Source: Xanthostigma xanthostigma
Lineage: Eukaryota; Arthropoda; Insecta; Raphidioptera; Raphidiidae
Reading direction: 5' to 3'
DNA: 64,000 nucleotides
Assembly (NCBI GenBank): GCA_963575645.1
Contig: OY754475.1
Span: 8,990,001 to 9,054,000, forward strand
Shown: positions 31,536-43,330 of the stretch, in pieces
Layout of the letters: the number at the start of each line of letters is the position of its first letter
How positions within the stretch are numbered: position 1 is the first letter of the stretch
Made by a program: the position numbers and the translations under genes
Notes under the pieces: generated by a model
The model's database searches: none
What the model saw: only the letters and a program-made list of their open reading frames with translations
Told to the model about the DNA's origin: nothing

Positions 31536-32112
31536 CAGTATGTAAACACGTAAGGTGCACATAGGGAAATTAACATTGGGAAAAAATGACTGGATCAGAG
31601 TGAGCCTTGAAATCTTGTTTTTCAATTTGACAGATAATATTCTTTTGCAAAATGAATGTGTATTCTACCGAAGAAAATATTCAAATGATTACCTACAGTA
31701 TAATCGGACTTTCTTTATTAATGGGACATTAAATTCCCAAAAATACTTAAATATGGTGCGAGATCAAATATCTCCGCCTATTCGTGTTGAACCCAAAGAC
31801 ATTGGGTCACTGATTTACCAACGCGCATACGTCATACCAGTCAGACAATTTTTGAATGAAATGTTTCCAAACAGATGGAGTTGTTTTTTTGTTTTATTTT
31901 TGTACAAAAAAATTAAAATAATGATTTATAAGAGCTTTTTATTATTAAAAAAGCCAAGTAAAATAAAAATAAATCAAAATAAAATAGAAATCCTCAAGAT
32001 TACCACGATAATTCAATAGAAATAACAATTAATGCAGTCATGGCTAACTCTGATCCAAGTATTTTTTCCCAATGCTAATTTCCCCATGTGCACCTTACGC
32101 GTTTACATAGTG
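31536..32112 (+). mobile_element. Tc1/mariner-like non-autonomous element, copy 1
   Basis: Inverted ends CAGTATGTAAACACGTAAGG and CACTATGTAAACGCGTAAGG extend over more than 80 bp, flanked by TA on both sides. The sister copy is at 45,883-46,455 in the same orientation. It encloses a transposase remnant. Confidence 0.85.
31699..31878 (+). pseudogene. Tc1/mariner transposase fragment
   Basis: Reads YNRTFFINGTLNSQKYLNMV, then RDQISPP, then YVIPVRQFLNEMFPNRW. This matches the part of IS630/Tc1/mariner transposases just before and after the second catalytic aspartate (FxxGTLN-x-YL then VRxFLNExFPNRW). The QQDGAPPHY-type block that should carry that aspartate is replaced by SLIYQRA, so the catalytic residue is missing. 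The N-terminal helix-turn-helix, first D and last D/E are also absent, leaving about 60 of some 340 residues. The open frame extends into AT-rich DNA on both sides and only this core is meaningful. Confidence 0.75.
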
Positions 32113-32114
32113 TA

Positions 32115-32880
32115 TACTGAGCATAGGAATAAAATCGCAATCGAACCATTAGGGTGCAAACATATACTTCTGTCTTTTTTTACGCCGTAAGCACTGGCGT
32201 ATTCAGGAGGGCAAAACAAGCCCGGAGGACCCGGCTTAAGAAATTTCTAATTCGCCCCCTCCTGGGTCAAAAACTGGATACGCCCATGTTAACGTCATAG
32301 AAAAAGACGAAGTTTTTGAAACAGAGATACTTTATTCGGATTGAATGCAAGTACATCAACCAATCCTATCATCGGAGAAATCAGGGAATTACATCGAAGA
32401 AAGAGACGCAGATACCTATATTTTCGATGCGCTTTGTTGCGTTCACTCACCGCACATTGAGTAGATAGGTAAAGATTCATATAGTTAATTAATAGATATA
32501 TGGTTTTTACAGTTATGATGCATAAATACCTCAGATAAATAAATGAAAGGGACATAGCTTTGCTCACATTTTTTGCAGCCCGCAACTAATCACATTCTAA
32601 ACGAAATCGGTGAAAACAAATCTATATCAATGTTGTCAAACTGAATGATGTAATTGATAAATCAGAAATTAATAGAAATAACACATTCAAGTCAGTTATA
32701 ATTGATGTTATCAATGATATAGTTGATATAATTGATAACGAGAGGTAAATTCATTCGTTATGATAATCATATCGAATGCATGGACAGATAGAATGAATCT
32801 TGTTTTCACCGCGTAGTACCTGATCACTCGAGAATGTTAGTGCATTTTCACAGTATTGAATGCGATTATTTATCTGACTC
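32115..32880. other. Unassigned spacer
   Basis: Nothing recognised. Confidence 0.4.
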
Positions 32881-33124
32881 AACTGCAGGTGACTCTCTCA
32901 AGACGGACAACCAAGAGTAAAATTCATTCGATAGGTGAAACATTCATTTATGTAAAGGAATGATTTCGAATGAGTCATTCGATTATAATAAATCATTCGA
33001 TTAACTGCAGGTGATTCTCTCAAGACGGACAACCAAGAGTAAAATTCATTCGATAGGTGAAACATTCATTTATGAGAAGGAATGATTTCGAATGAATCAT
33101 TCGATTACAATAAATCATTCGAAT
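32881..33124. repeat. 122-bp tandem duplication
   Basis: AACTGCAGGTGACTCTCTCA..GACGGACAACCAAGAG begins at 32,881 and again at 33,003. The second half of each unit is rich in GAATGATTTCGAATGA / TCATTCGA motifs. The two units differ at only a few positions. Confidence 0.9.
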
Positions 33125-33659
33125 AGCAACCTTTCGATTATTCTTGAGTCTAAGAATAATATACGATGTCAGTTTTTTCAACTATAGAATCGCAAAAGCG
33201 AATAAAATATTTAAAATCTCTATGCGATTTGACAATGCATCGGAAGAGCCGTCGTTCAAGTTACACTTGAAATACTTAAAATACGTGTATAAGACAGACA
33301 GAGATGGAAGTCATTGCCAATAAAAATAAGATAAAGGAGCTTGAGAAGAGAGCGTAAGTAAATATGACAAGAGTCTTAAAGAATTTAAAGAAAAACGCGC
33401 GGAAGATACTAAGGAGGATAGATGTGTGAAAGTGACGGGTCCGATTTAGAAACGATCCGGTTCTAAACAGGAATATCGCGAAACAAAATTGATTTCCATA
33501 CACATTTTAAGGGCTATAGGGGCCCTAGCGCCGACAACCGTATCTGTCAAATTATCAGCTCTTAAAAATCAATCCCCATAGAGAGAGTTAATCGCAAATG
33601 TTTAAAAAAAAATCTAACTTTAACACGACTATTGCGAATTAGCTGAAAATTTAACAGGA
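33125..33659. other. Unassigned spacer
   Basis: Nothing recognised. Confidence 0.35.
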
Positions 33660-33905
33660 CATAGAAACCACTCGTGAGGCAAGACTGTAATACGGTGGAG
33701 CCGAGGGTCCCACTACTGTTGGCGCTGCCGAGCGGGGCACAGTCCAGTGAGGCAAGACGGTGGAGCCAAAAGCTCCATTACCGTTGCCACTGCAGAGTCG
33801 GACGTAGCCCCGGGCGGCAAAACTGTAATACGGTGGAGCCGAAGGTCCCACTACAGTTGCTGTCGTGTATCATGCCAATCGCGTGCGAAGCCGCAGGTAA
33901 CGGCT
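33660..33905. repeat. GC-rich block with internal repeats
   Basis: GTAATACGGTGGAGCCGA and GGTCCCACTAC occur twice, with a related copy GACGGTGGAGCCAAAAGCTC between them. A related CTTCGGCTCCACCGTATT is at 21,688. Likely part of an RTE-like repeat. Frames on both strands are repeat-derived. Confidence 0.5.
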
Positions 33906-34674
33906 AGTTTACTATACACTCATATGACGTAGCATCTATAGTTTTTAAAATAAACTGGTAACACTTAGAAATTAGAGATACCTTAGAGCAGCGATCCGTT
34001 CTTAATTTACGTGCCAATTTTTTTTTTAATTTTTTAATGTAGCTATGACGTGCCGACAAGCAGCCAAATAAATTTAGTTCTCAAAAAAATGAATTAAACA
34101 TAGATGAAAAGAGTAATTTCGAAAATACATTGAGCACCATGAAACTTTCGTTATTTTGGTATTTCGACATGTAGCATATTTTTAATTATTTCAATTTCGC
34201 ATTTCAATAATGCCGTGCCAACAGCTATCTGTCGCGTGCAACCTGTGGCACGCGTACCATACGTCCTGCCTTATAAGTTTGCTAAATCAATGGATAGCGT
34301 GCGATCGACTTGAGACACAGTCTCGTTCTGTGACGGACACGCTGTGCAATATTTTGTCGAAAAAGTAAAATAAAAACGTTCGGTCTGCGTCACGTGGCTC
34401 GCCACGTTGTTGAGTGAATAAGTTGTTTTGAAGAACTGGCTGTACGTCCGTTCGTCGGTGCGGCAATGTCTTGGCGCGTTATGTGTCCCATATGTCCGTC
34501 TATAAACACACAACAGCACGTGCACACTTGTTACCCGCTCTTACCCTATACTGGCACAGCACAGTTACACTGGAGTCGGTCAAGTCGGACATCTTTTCCT
34601 CGTTTGTGTTTTGGTTCGTATATCTGAGATGAAATCATGTAAGGCATTTTCAATTGAAACGTCAGTCGGTGTAA
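33906..34674. other. Unassigned spacer
   Basis: No gene or repeat class recognised. Confidence 0.4.
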
Positions 34675-34682
34675 ATCTAGAT

Positions 34683-35234
34683 TAGTGATGTGCCGGATCG
34701 TTAAAAATGTATATCCGCGTGTACGGATCTGAATACGGATATTTGGTTTCAAGATCCGCGGATACGTACACGGATCTTAACTTTCTTAGAGTACGCAATG
34801 GTAAATATTGCACATCGACCTTTGGAAAGAGACTATCTGTTATGGGAAAAAGTTATTGAATATTGACCTCTTTAAGAGTTAACTCTCATAACAGATTGTC
34901 TCTTTCCAAAGATCGATGTGCAATAGCTCATTATAAAGATAGTTTTTTAGTACCTTTGAGTTATGTACTATTGGTATGGTACTCACTACGATAAATGTTT
35001 GCAATATAAAGGTGCCAAATACGATTTTAAAAAATAAAAAATAATTTGAATGGAATTTAACAGTTTTTCATTATTACCTAATCACCTATATATGTAAAAT
35101 TTCATCTATGAATTGAAAATTAATAAGGTAAAAGATCTGTAAAAGATCCGCCAAAAACTAACGGATACGAATACGGATCTTTCTTCTCCCTCGGATATCC
35201 GCGAATACGGATACGGATATCCGGCACATCATTA
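34683..35234. mobile_element. hAT-type MITE with internal hairpin
   Basis: Ends TAGTGATGTGCCGGAT and TAATGATGTGCCGGAT (read inward), flanked by 8-bp ATCTAGAT / TTCTAGAT. Subterminal clusters of ATACGGATNCGGATAT motifs occur at both ends. An internal inverted pair TTGCACATCGACCTTTGGAA (34,808) and TTCCAAAGATCGATGTGCAA (34,903) forms a hairpin. Confidence 0.85.
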
Positions 35235-35277
35235 TTCTAGATTAAAACCGAAGTCTGCTGACTGACTCGCGATCCGT

Positions 35278-35720
35278 TGAATGTCCATAGGGCTTTAGGA
35301 CGTGTCCGTAAAGAGTTCATGTAGCTTTAAGGAGTGTCCTAAATGTGTCAATAGGGCTTTAGGAATTTTCCGTATAGTGTTCATAGGACTTCAGGGGACA
35401 GATAAATAGTAAATTAATTATAGATGCTCACCAACTGAGGTCATCAGCGCCTATCAGGTTTTAGGAAGTGTTCGTAGAGTGTCCCTAGGATTTTAGGAAG
35501 TGTTCCTTAGAGTGTCCATAGGGCTTTAGAAAGTTTCCGTAGAGTTCCCATATGGCTTTAGGCTAGATAAATACTAAATTATAGACGCTCAACTACTGAG
35601 ATCATCAGCGTCTATAGGGTTTTATAGGAAGTGTCTATATAGGGCTTCATGAAGTGTCCGCAGGGTGTCCATAGGGCTTTAGGAAGTGTCTGTAGAATGT
35701 TCGAGGGCTTTGTAACTTAC
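35278..35720. repeat. Irregular minisatellite, ~30-bp unit
   Basis: Many diverged copies of GTCCATAGGGCTTTAGGAAG followed by TGTCCGTAGA. Two longer interruptions carry AGATAAATANTAAATTA and GACGCTCAACTACTGAGATC..ATCAGCGTCTAT, so part of the block is a higher-order repeat of about 190 bp. Confidence 0.8.
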
Positions 35721-35839
35721 AGTTAAGCTTAAATTTATGTTTCACATCTGCCAGGCGTCCCACGACAGCTCATATTTTTTTTTGCAGTGAGTTGTTACAC
35801 TGATGGCAGATAAAAGCGAATATCTGTTTTATCATATAC

Positions 35840-36475
35840 TAACGGTCCCGCCCGGTTTCACTCGAGTGCCAAAGAACGAATAGGGGGAGGGACAAGAGTA
35901 CGCACATTCTTCTTAGTTTATCGAGATGAAAGTTGTGTCCAAATTTTATGATGATCGGAGTTACCGTTCAAAAGTTTTTGTCGGACGGACAAATTTTGAG
36001 ATACATTTTACAATATTTTTTAATTGATGCTCCGCTCCTATTGGTCGTAGCGTGATATTATATAGCAGGGGCGGGCAAATTTTTTGATCGCCGGGCCACA
36101 TAGCTGATGAAAATTCGACGGCCGGCCGTATAGCTGATGAAAATTTGACCGCGGGTCAAAAATTTTCAGAGAAAAAAAAAAGGTTTTCACATTCTATTTC
36201 CGCATTTGGAAAGCAAAAAAAAGCTCCTTTTCCTCTGTTCTGACGCCCTTGCTATTTCTTTACTATTTTTCTAAAATTTATAAAATGCTTCGCGGTGCGG
36301 ACAAAATTGTGCTGCGGGCCGCCATTTGCCCAGGCCTGTTATATAGCCTATAACCTTCCTCGATAAATGGGCTATCCAACAATAAAAACATTTTCTATTC
36401 GAACCAGTAGTTCCTGAGATTAGCGCGTTCAACCAAACAAATATACAAACTCTTCAGCTTTATATATTAGTATAG
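35840..36475 (+). mobile_element. RTE-like repeat interrupted by a hAT MITE
   Basis: Head ACTAACGGTCCCGCCCGGTT, body GGAGTTACCGTTCAAAAGTT, tail AACTCTTCAGCTTTATATAT..TAGTATAG. It is split at the TTATATAG site by the element at 36,066-36,338. Without it the sequence is colinear with 24,405-24,745. Confidence 0.75.
36066..36338. mobile_element. hAT-type MITE (273 bp)
   Basis: Ends CAGGGGCGGGCAAAT and CAGGCCTGGGCAAAT (read inward) with a perfect 8-bp duplication TTATATAG on both sides (36,058-36,065; 36,339-36,346). No transposase. Confidence 0.93.
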
Positions 36476-37100
36476 ATATAGATTCTATGCATTCATTGGT
36501 AGTTTATCATTGAGATAAAACCATACAAACAATTATGAACGATAGAAATCACCCCTCGGTGTAACTCAGTGTAGTGTAGTTCAGTTTAGTGTAAGAAGAA
36601 GGGTGTTAAGTGTGTAGAGTGGTGCAAACAATACTCGCGAATACGGTCAAGTGTTACGTCGCCTGTTCACTGTTTAGTGCGATAGCCAACCAACTTTTGA
36701 TCCGCGGTCTATTTGCACAAAGAAAATTTTGATTTTGCAACGACTTTTTTTAAATCGATCCTGCTCGAAAAATAATTGATCGATTGATCTGTGTACACAT
36801 GTATTTAACATAGTTTTTTAAGCACAATTTCTACTGCGAAACAACTTTTTTGTACGCATATTGATCCAAACATAGAAAAATAAGTAACTGGAGTACGCCA
36901 GTGCGTATTCATGCCATAAGTGAAAGAAGAGAGAGAACGCTGCAGAAAACAGGAAATTTGTTTACTCAAATCAGCATTGTTTGGCATCATTAGTAAGCAT
37001 AGAGGTATAATAAACTGTTCTCTTTCTTAATTGCAGACACTTTCACTGCTCTCTCGCGTACTCTAAAGTGAAAGTGTCTCAGTTACGAGAGAGAACGCTG
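36476..37100. other. Unassigned spacer
   Basis: No coding. AGAGAGAACGCTGCAGAAAA occurs at about 36,931 and again at 37,088, the second copy lying just upstream of the promoter. Confidence 0.4.
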
Positions 37101-37113
37101 CAGAAAACCGAAA

Positions 37114-37155
37114 GCTATAAAAGGCGAGCGGGTCGCTGGCATGAGTCAGTCAGTT
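37114..37155 (+). promoter_or_regulatory. TATA plus arthropod initiator promoter
   Basis: TATAAAAG at 37,116-37,123 is followed by GAGTCAGTCAGTTGG, with the A of a TCAGT initiator at 37,148, 32 nt from the first T of the TATA box. This is the usual spacing in arthropod RNA polymerase II promoters. No coding exon follows that I can recognise, so it could drive a retrotransposon LTR or a host 5' exon. Confidence 0.6.
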
Positions 37156-37763
37156 GGTTAGTTGCAGCGTACGTACAGTGTGAAATAAATTGTTCAGTGT
37201 CGGTACAGCAAGACCGTGGTAGCTGCTAAGATAGAAGATAAATTAGCTGTGTAAATCATTGAGTGCAATTATATAAATCTGGTTCTACATAAATAGTTTC
37301 TGTGTCGTAAATAATCGTGAGAATATAGTTAATAGACAAGTGCGAATAAGTGTTAAATAAACTTTGGTGTGTTTGTGTGTTGTAAATATTTAATTCCCAC
37401 CACGGACTAGAGCAGTTTTGTTACAATATCCTATTTTAAAGTCTTATAAAAAAATAAAATTTCAATAATTTCGAACGGATCGATCGAATAAACTTTTGAA
37501 ACTTTGAATTCGGCATTAGTGTGAATCGAGCTTACGGCGTTACTGCTCTCTAGTTTCTTCTGCTGGAACTTCAACGAGAGTGAAGTTAATTAGAGAGAAC
37601 GAACAGTATACCTGTGTCACACAGTGGAACTGACTTTGTACGACTTTATATATAAAATCAGGGGCGTCAATTGAACAATTGTTATTATTTTGACGTAGGA
37701 TTACGTCTTTGTACATGGATATATGCCGCTCACTTCAAATTACTACGCTTTTTGTGATACGGG
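37156..37763. other. Putative transcribed leader or LTR remnant, no frame
   Basis: Downstream of the promoter there is no significant frame. A TTTTGTTACA near 37,420 could be an LTR end, but no primer-binding site or polypurine tract is evident. Confidence 0.3.
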
Positions 37764-38305
37764 CAGAGTCGTCATAAAAATTCCAGCCAATTGGGAGACG
37801 GGACAATTCCAACTTCTAAAATGTTGACATTTGACTATAATACAGAAAATAAAATTTTTGATATCGCGTGAGGTGACGCGGGTAATGGCCAGTATTCAAT
37901 ATGATATTAACTATTCGTTGCCATGTTCCACGTCATGTAAAAATGAATCAAAGCATGCCTAACTAGTTTATTTCTGACAGATCCATGAAACAAAAGAGCG
38001 ACTGATTTTTTTTTATTTTCAAAATATTTCCGAAACTATAAAGTTTAGAAAAAAATTTTTTTTAGAAAACTTTCTTGAAAAAGTAAATAGAATAGCCGTT
38101 ATGAAAAATATACCATTATTATATAAAAAACACCGTTTTAGGATATATCTTTTCTGCGCCGATTTTCCCCAAAAACAATAGTGCTCTTCATATTTGCATA
38201 CCAAACATCCTGCCAAAATTTGGTTTCAATCCGCACATCCGTTTGACCTGTATCGTGTTCACAGACTAACAGACGCACAGAGTTTTTCCACAAATATTAA
38301 TAACC
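37764..38305 (-). repeat. Family B copy
   Basis: GCCAATTGGGAGACGGGACA, ATTTTCAAAATATTTCCGAA, GAAAAATATACCATTATTAT and TCCGTTTGACCTGTATCGTG. Confidence 0.7.
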
Positions 38306-38654
38306 TGGCTTATTTCTACAAGGAACAAGTAATTGCGCGGTTAATAAAGGGTTAAAGAACAATACACGGCACTGTGTGCAAGAAATATAAAAAAAATATA
38401 TTAAAGTGGTTTATTTTTATGTTTCTATTTTTAAACAAGGAGCTCTGTGGTCTATTTCACAGGAAGTTTTCATCAACTCTCCTTGTTATACAAAGGGTCC
38501 TTAAATATGTTATATCCGCACAGTTTCAAACGTCTGTCTCGCATTTTCACCGCAATAAAAAAATAATTAGTTCAGTTTTTAAACGAACGCCCGAAAACAT
38601 TTCCCGCAAAATATCAATTGACTTTTTATTCAGTGCGAGTATTGTTCGAGCAAA
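38306..38654. other. Unassigned spacer between family B copies
   Basis: A 105-codon frame (38,374-38,691) runs into the next family B copy and shows no family resemblance. Treated as chance. Confidence 0.4.
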
Positions 38655-39245
38655 AAATATTCCAGCCAATTGGCAGCTCCAAAAATATTAACATTTAATA
38701 TTATATAGTATGATAAAGAAATCGCGTGCAAAGACGCGGGTAACGGCTAGTATTAAATATTATAAATTAAATATTAAATATTATGATATTTACTATTCGT
38801 TGGCATGGTTACCTACATATTATATGTTCCACGTCGTTTAAAATTAATCAAAGCATGCGTAGCTTATTTCTTTCTGACAGATGTACAAAAGAAAAGAACA
38901 GCTGATTTTTTTTATTTTCAAAATATTTCCGAAACCATAAAGTTCAGAAAAAAAATTTTAACAAAACTTTCTTAAAAAAATAAGTAAGATAATAAACCGT
39001 TATGAAAAAAATACTATTATATAAAAAACAACGTTATAGCATACCTATATCTATTTTGCTAATGCGCCGATTTTCCCCAAAAATAATAGAATAATAGGGC
39101 TTTTCATATTTGCGTATCAAACATCCTCCCAAAATTTGATTTCAATCCGTTCATCCGTTTGACCTATATCGTGTTCACAGACAAACGGTTTTTGAAAAGT
39201 GATTTTTGACCGAAACTAGTAAAGTAGGTACCATTCCCCACTTGT
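38655..39245 (-). repeat. Family B copy
   Basis: GCCAATTGGCAGCTCCAAAA to GTTTGACCTATATCGTGTTC, ending GGTACCATTCCCCACTTGTG, which is the complement of the start of the 27.4-kb copy. Confidence 0.7.
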
Positions 39246-40607
39246 GGGATGGAATGTACTCTAACAGTGCATTGACATCCGAGATTAGCCGAATTTGTCG
39301 GAATAATTGAAAGGGTTTTTAGAGTAACGTCTTGAAGCAAATAAATACTAGGACAGAAAACCTTTTAAGAATGAAAACAAACATTATATATCTTCAACCA
39401 CAAGGAAACGTGGCTTAGGTACTATTAATTATTATTTTTGAAGGAAAACTTCTTTAGGCACGTATTGTAAATTTCGCGAAAAAAGGACCACTCGGTGAGT
39501 TGGCGATACGAAAAACTCGTGAGTTTTTTTTTTTTTGCTCGGCCCACTAAATCCCTTTATGCAGTATAATAATAACTTACAAAATCGATTTTTTTGTCTG
39601 TATAGGCTGTGTGTACGAAGACTACTAGCGCCGCTAGTGAGTAGTAGAGAATTACTGAACTCACTTTTTATGGAAATCGCGACATGTTTCTAAGGTGATA
39701 AGTCAAAAACTTTAGTTGGCCATGATGTATAAAAAAATGTAATAAGGAAAACTGATGTTAATTTGCTTACACTGACAGCGGAACGTCAAATTAGGGCGCC
39801 AATAGTCTTTATTTTACTTAAATCGCCATCAGCGCAACAGCCCGGACCACAACAAACAGTTCCAGATCGCTTAGTTTTGCCCATGTTTTCTTTGTAATTA
39901 AAAAACTTCATAAAATTATAACTATTTTCACTTTTAATAAACATTGCTCACTGACATACGGAAAATTTGAGCTTGAAGTTTCCCCTAGTGCTCACCACAA
40001 ACGCCCGCATCGAAAAATTTGTAACTCCGCCTCCCTGCACATAGCCCATATACCTATAGCAACGGAGTACAAAATCCACATACTGAGAGAGTAGTTTTTT
40101 TAATGAATTATACAGAAGTTAGATCAATTAATACAGTTAAATAAAATCGTAACTTAGTCTGTAATTGTAAAAAATCATTTTTTACCTGTTAATTTATTGT
40201 GTTCTATTTAATTAATAATACTATTTTGAGAGAAAGTCTGTTTAAAACGATTTTAAAAAGAAGTTTGTCGATCTTTCGCTTTTTTGTATCTAGTAGGGTA
40301 CTTGAATTAGGTATTATAGTTACCATTTTCGGTCAACACCCTGTATATTAGTATGTAACTATGTTCCCAAAATATTTCATAGGCCACTTATTCTTGCGCC
40401 CGTAGATATCTAAAAAGCCGAAAGCACTTGTTTATTTTATACAAATCATTCTGGACATGTTATTCCAGCCCCCCGTACTTCAGTCCGGCCCCGCCATATA
40501 GAAGGCAGAAAGCAGCGACCACAGAAAAATATCATTAATGTAATTTATTGACATTGTAATTGACTTTTAAGGTCTGTAAAGCGGAAAGTAGAAAAACTAG
40601 CAAACAG
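39246..40607. other. Spacer with a fragment of repeat R24/45
   Basis: GAAGACTACTAGCGCCGCTAG at 39,618 also occurs in the repeat at 24.9 and 45.2 kb. Apart from the small frame at 39,786-39,884, nothing is recognised. Confidence 0.4.
39786..39884 (-). pseudogene. Possible THAP-type N-terminus
   Basis: A 32-codon frame with an ATG reads MGKTKRSGTVCCGPGCCADG and ends ..KTIGALI before a stop. The N-terminal CCxPGC pattern is like the start of THAP zinc fingers, but the conserved FHxFP and W are not found in any frame after it. Weak evidence. It could also be a cysteine-rich chance frame. Confidence 0.25.
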
Positions 40608-41218
40608 AAACTACATTAATATACAGTGTAAACACCATTTAACGTCACTCGATATAACGACAAACTCCTTAAAACATCGAAAATACTTAACTCTAGTTGG
40701 TTTACCTTGCTGCTCATACAATGATACACTCTAAATAACGTCAACAATACGTCACCATTAAGTTGCAATAAACAGAACTTGTTTGTTATTTTGTTGCTTT
40801 GTGGTCGGTATCATGCGTACCGAAGATTCTAAGAAATTCGTTCTTTTGTTTGTTGGGGTTATCTTTCATATTATGTTTGTTGGTCAGTTGTAAATTTTAT
40901 ATATTATGAGTAATTACATATTATAGTGAAAAAATATTAATGGATTATTTCTTCTCTACGTTTAACGACAACTCTCAATAACGCCACAAAGTGCACGGTC
41001 AGCTGACGTAGTGAAAGATTCCGCCCTACACCTTTCCCTGCGTCAGCTGACGGTCTTTTCTCCGGGATACAATCAGCTGATTTTTTTTTGTTTCACGTAT
41101 TGTGTCAACTAATATATATAATCTTTAACCAAATTTCAGCTTTGGCGGTATCAATCTCCTGCATTTTAGTTATTTGAGTAATAATAATACATATTTTGGA
41201 ACAAAACTTCTAATAATC
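40608..41218. other. Unassigned spacer with a possible pogo-like end
   Basis: CAGTGTAAACACCATTTAAC..ACTCGATATAACGAC resembles a pogo-like terminus with no partner found. Three CAGCTG boxes lie between 41,000 and 41,090, two in an inverted GTCAGCTGACG/CGTCAGCTGAC arrangement. No coding. Confidence 0.35.
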
Positions 41219-41552
41219 TTAGTAATAATAATAATAATAATAATGTGTTTAACGTCCGTTTTTCGACTTTATGTCATAACAGCCGCCATTCGCACTATTA
41301 CTATTTTTTTTCTACAATTTTTAAACTTCAACTTAATTAATAGCAAATGGGCGAGTGAAGGAATTTTTAGGGAATTAGGATAAGGTAGACAAATTTTGAG
41401 CAAAGGAGTTTGACAAGTAATCGGCCATGGCCTTGAATATGGAACCATCTCGATATTTATCTGGAATTGTTGAGGGAAACCATGGAAAACCTCAACAAGA
41501 TGGCCGGTACAGGAATTACCGTTTCTCGGCGAGAGGCAGTGGGAAAAAGTTA
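41219..41552 (-). mobile_element. tRNA-derived SINE, copy S5, 5'-truncated
   Basis: (ATA)n then GTTTAACGTCCGTTTTTCGA on the plus strand, body with AACCATGGAAAACCTCAACA. It ends at GAGGCAGTGGGAAAAAGT without the tRNA head. Confidence 0.8.
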
Positions 41553-42660
41553 GTTAGTTGAGTATACGCGTTCGATTGTGTACAATATTTCTAATTAATA
41601 CATTTTTCAACTTTGTCGGTCTCTCTTTTTTTATTAATTTGCATGCGTGGGAAGCTACCGTAGTCCAATCCATTGCCGGTGTCGCAGCTGAAGGTTATTT
41701 ATAACACTATTTTAACCTTGCAAATAAAACCGCTCTGGAGGTTTTGATCGTCAAAAACGATCGCGGGCTTCCGGACTAAAACATTGAATTACAGTGTAAA
41801 GAAATAGACAAAATAAATGCATTTAGTAAAAAAGGGAGCAAGTTATAGAACCACTTACAATCAATAATTCATACTTTAAAAGTAACACAGTGCTATAAAA
41901 AATCCCGAAGCACACTTTTATATAAGTATAACACGATAATATTATATGGATAATACATTTTATGGAATGAAATATTAAAAAGTCCTCTTTATATAATATG
42001 TCGCCGACTGCAGTCCGATACGAAACTAAAGCTGCTTTCATACGATCTAATTTATTAAATCATCCCAATTTACTATCACTAATCAATGACTACTATACCT
42101 AATCAGACTTATGCTGGGTTGCAGAAAGGATAGTTAAAAAATCTGATTTGACAATAACCTTAGATTTTGACTATGCTTGTTTCTCCATATGAAAAACATT
42201 GTAGAACTCGAAATGATCATGCTCTAAAAATAATTGAACAATTTCCACTTCAAAATAACGTTTTTCTACACATTTTGATCGAAATTTAGCTTGAAAAGCG
42301 ATCTTTTTCTATGTTAATCATTTATTTTTGTGTGAGTACAATCGAATGTTCTAGATGTTTCACAACGACACAAGACTTCTGATAATATTATATGGAAACT
42401 GTAATAATATGATCACAATCTAATAGACGAAGAGCTGGCTACGGAGAAAATGGGTGACTCGGTGCAGAGCTGAAAATTTGCAGAATAATAGGGGATAGTA
42501 CAAGTAAGTAGGGAAAAAATTGCCAGAAGGCTAGGCGGAAGATAAAGAGCCGCCAGGAGGCGCTAATGTTGCGAAAAATTTTACGATAATTATGTGACTC
42601 AGTGCACTTCTGGAAATTTCTATACTTATTCTGTAATTCAAAACTAGATTATATATTATA
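41553..42660. other. Unassigned spacer
   Basis: A segment at 42,120-42,155 resembles the flank of the foldback repeat at 2.2 kb. No gene. Confidence 0.4.
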
Positions 42661-42695
42661 CTAGCGGACCCGGCGAACTTCGTACCGCCTAACAG

Positions 42696-42740
<45 letters not shown>
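42661..42740 (+). repeat. Non-LTR-type repeat head with (TA)n
   Basis: CTAGCGGACCCGGCGAACTT..CGTACCGCC followed by (TA)n at 42,698-42,739. The long IYIY frames over it are microsatellite artefacts. Confidence 0.7.
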
Positions 42741-42742
<2 letters not shown>

Positions 42743-43167
42743 AAGAAAGGCGTAGTGCACCTACTGTACAGTGTACACAAGCTGTGGTATTTCTGTGTGT
42801 GTAGCTGTGCCTTCCCACGTGACATGCTGACCAATGACACGAGGGGACGCGTGGAACCAGCCAACACGGAAAGTACATGGACCCACGCGGTAGTTAGTAG
42901 CCATCAGACAATGAATAGACAAAGCGGATGACGCTTGTAATAAAAGATGTGAAGAAGTGTAAAAGAATTAAATAAAATATATTACAAATTGAATGATAAT
43001 TTATTAATAATTGTTGTGTCTTATCTAGTAGCTAACAATATCTATATAATTGGAACATCTATCTATCTATTTTATTTATTTTAAAATATACATGGACGTA
43101 TATGTGTGTATGTCGAGCACTCCGGCTGCGCCGTCGTGCCCGGTGCAAAAGAACGAATGGGGATATT
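42741..43167. other. Unassigned spacer
   Basis: No gene. A trace of an RTE-like head (CCCGGTGCAAAAGAACGAAT) lies at 43,138. Confidence 0.35.
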
Positions 43168-43330
43168 TGAATCTTTGATTAACGTCTGATTAGTACTCTT
43201 CAATAAATAAATTATCGACCAATTTTTCTAACAATTATATTGACAATATATAATTATAATTCAATAAATTTATTGAATTATAATTATATATTTTTGTCAA
43301 TATAATTGTCAGAAAAACTGATCCTAATGA
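43168..43330. mobile_element. Penelope-terminus palindrome, core lost
   Basis: Starts GAATCTTTGATTAACGTCTG and AATTATCGACCAATTTTTCT like the other Penelope termini, followed by a near-perfect AT palindrome centred near 43,272 (ATTCAATAAATTTATTGAAT). The hammerhead-like core is absent. Confidence 0.6.

Noticed and set aside
31555-32019. 154-codon frame as a complete gene
   Set aside because: It starts on a GTG in the terminal repeat and ends in AT-rich DNA; only about 60 residues match a transposase.
32881-33124. CRISPR-like or satellite array
   Set aside because: Only two units with no spacers; a simple tandem duplication.
36107-36165. Two CTGATGA motifs as hammerhead ribozymes
   Set aside because: They lie in a hAT MITE, with no stem II or GAAA at suitable spacing.
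42531-42878. Minus-strand frames of 115 and 68 codons with IYIYIY runs
   Set aside because: They translate a (TA)n microsatellite and a retroelement head; no protein family.
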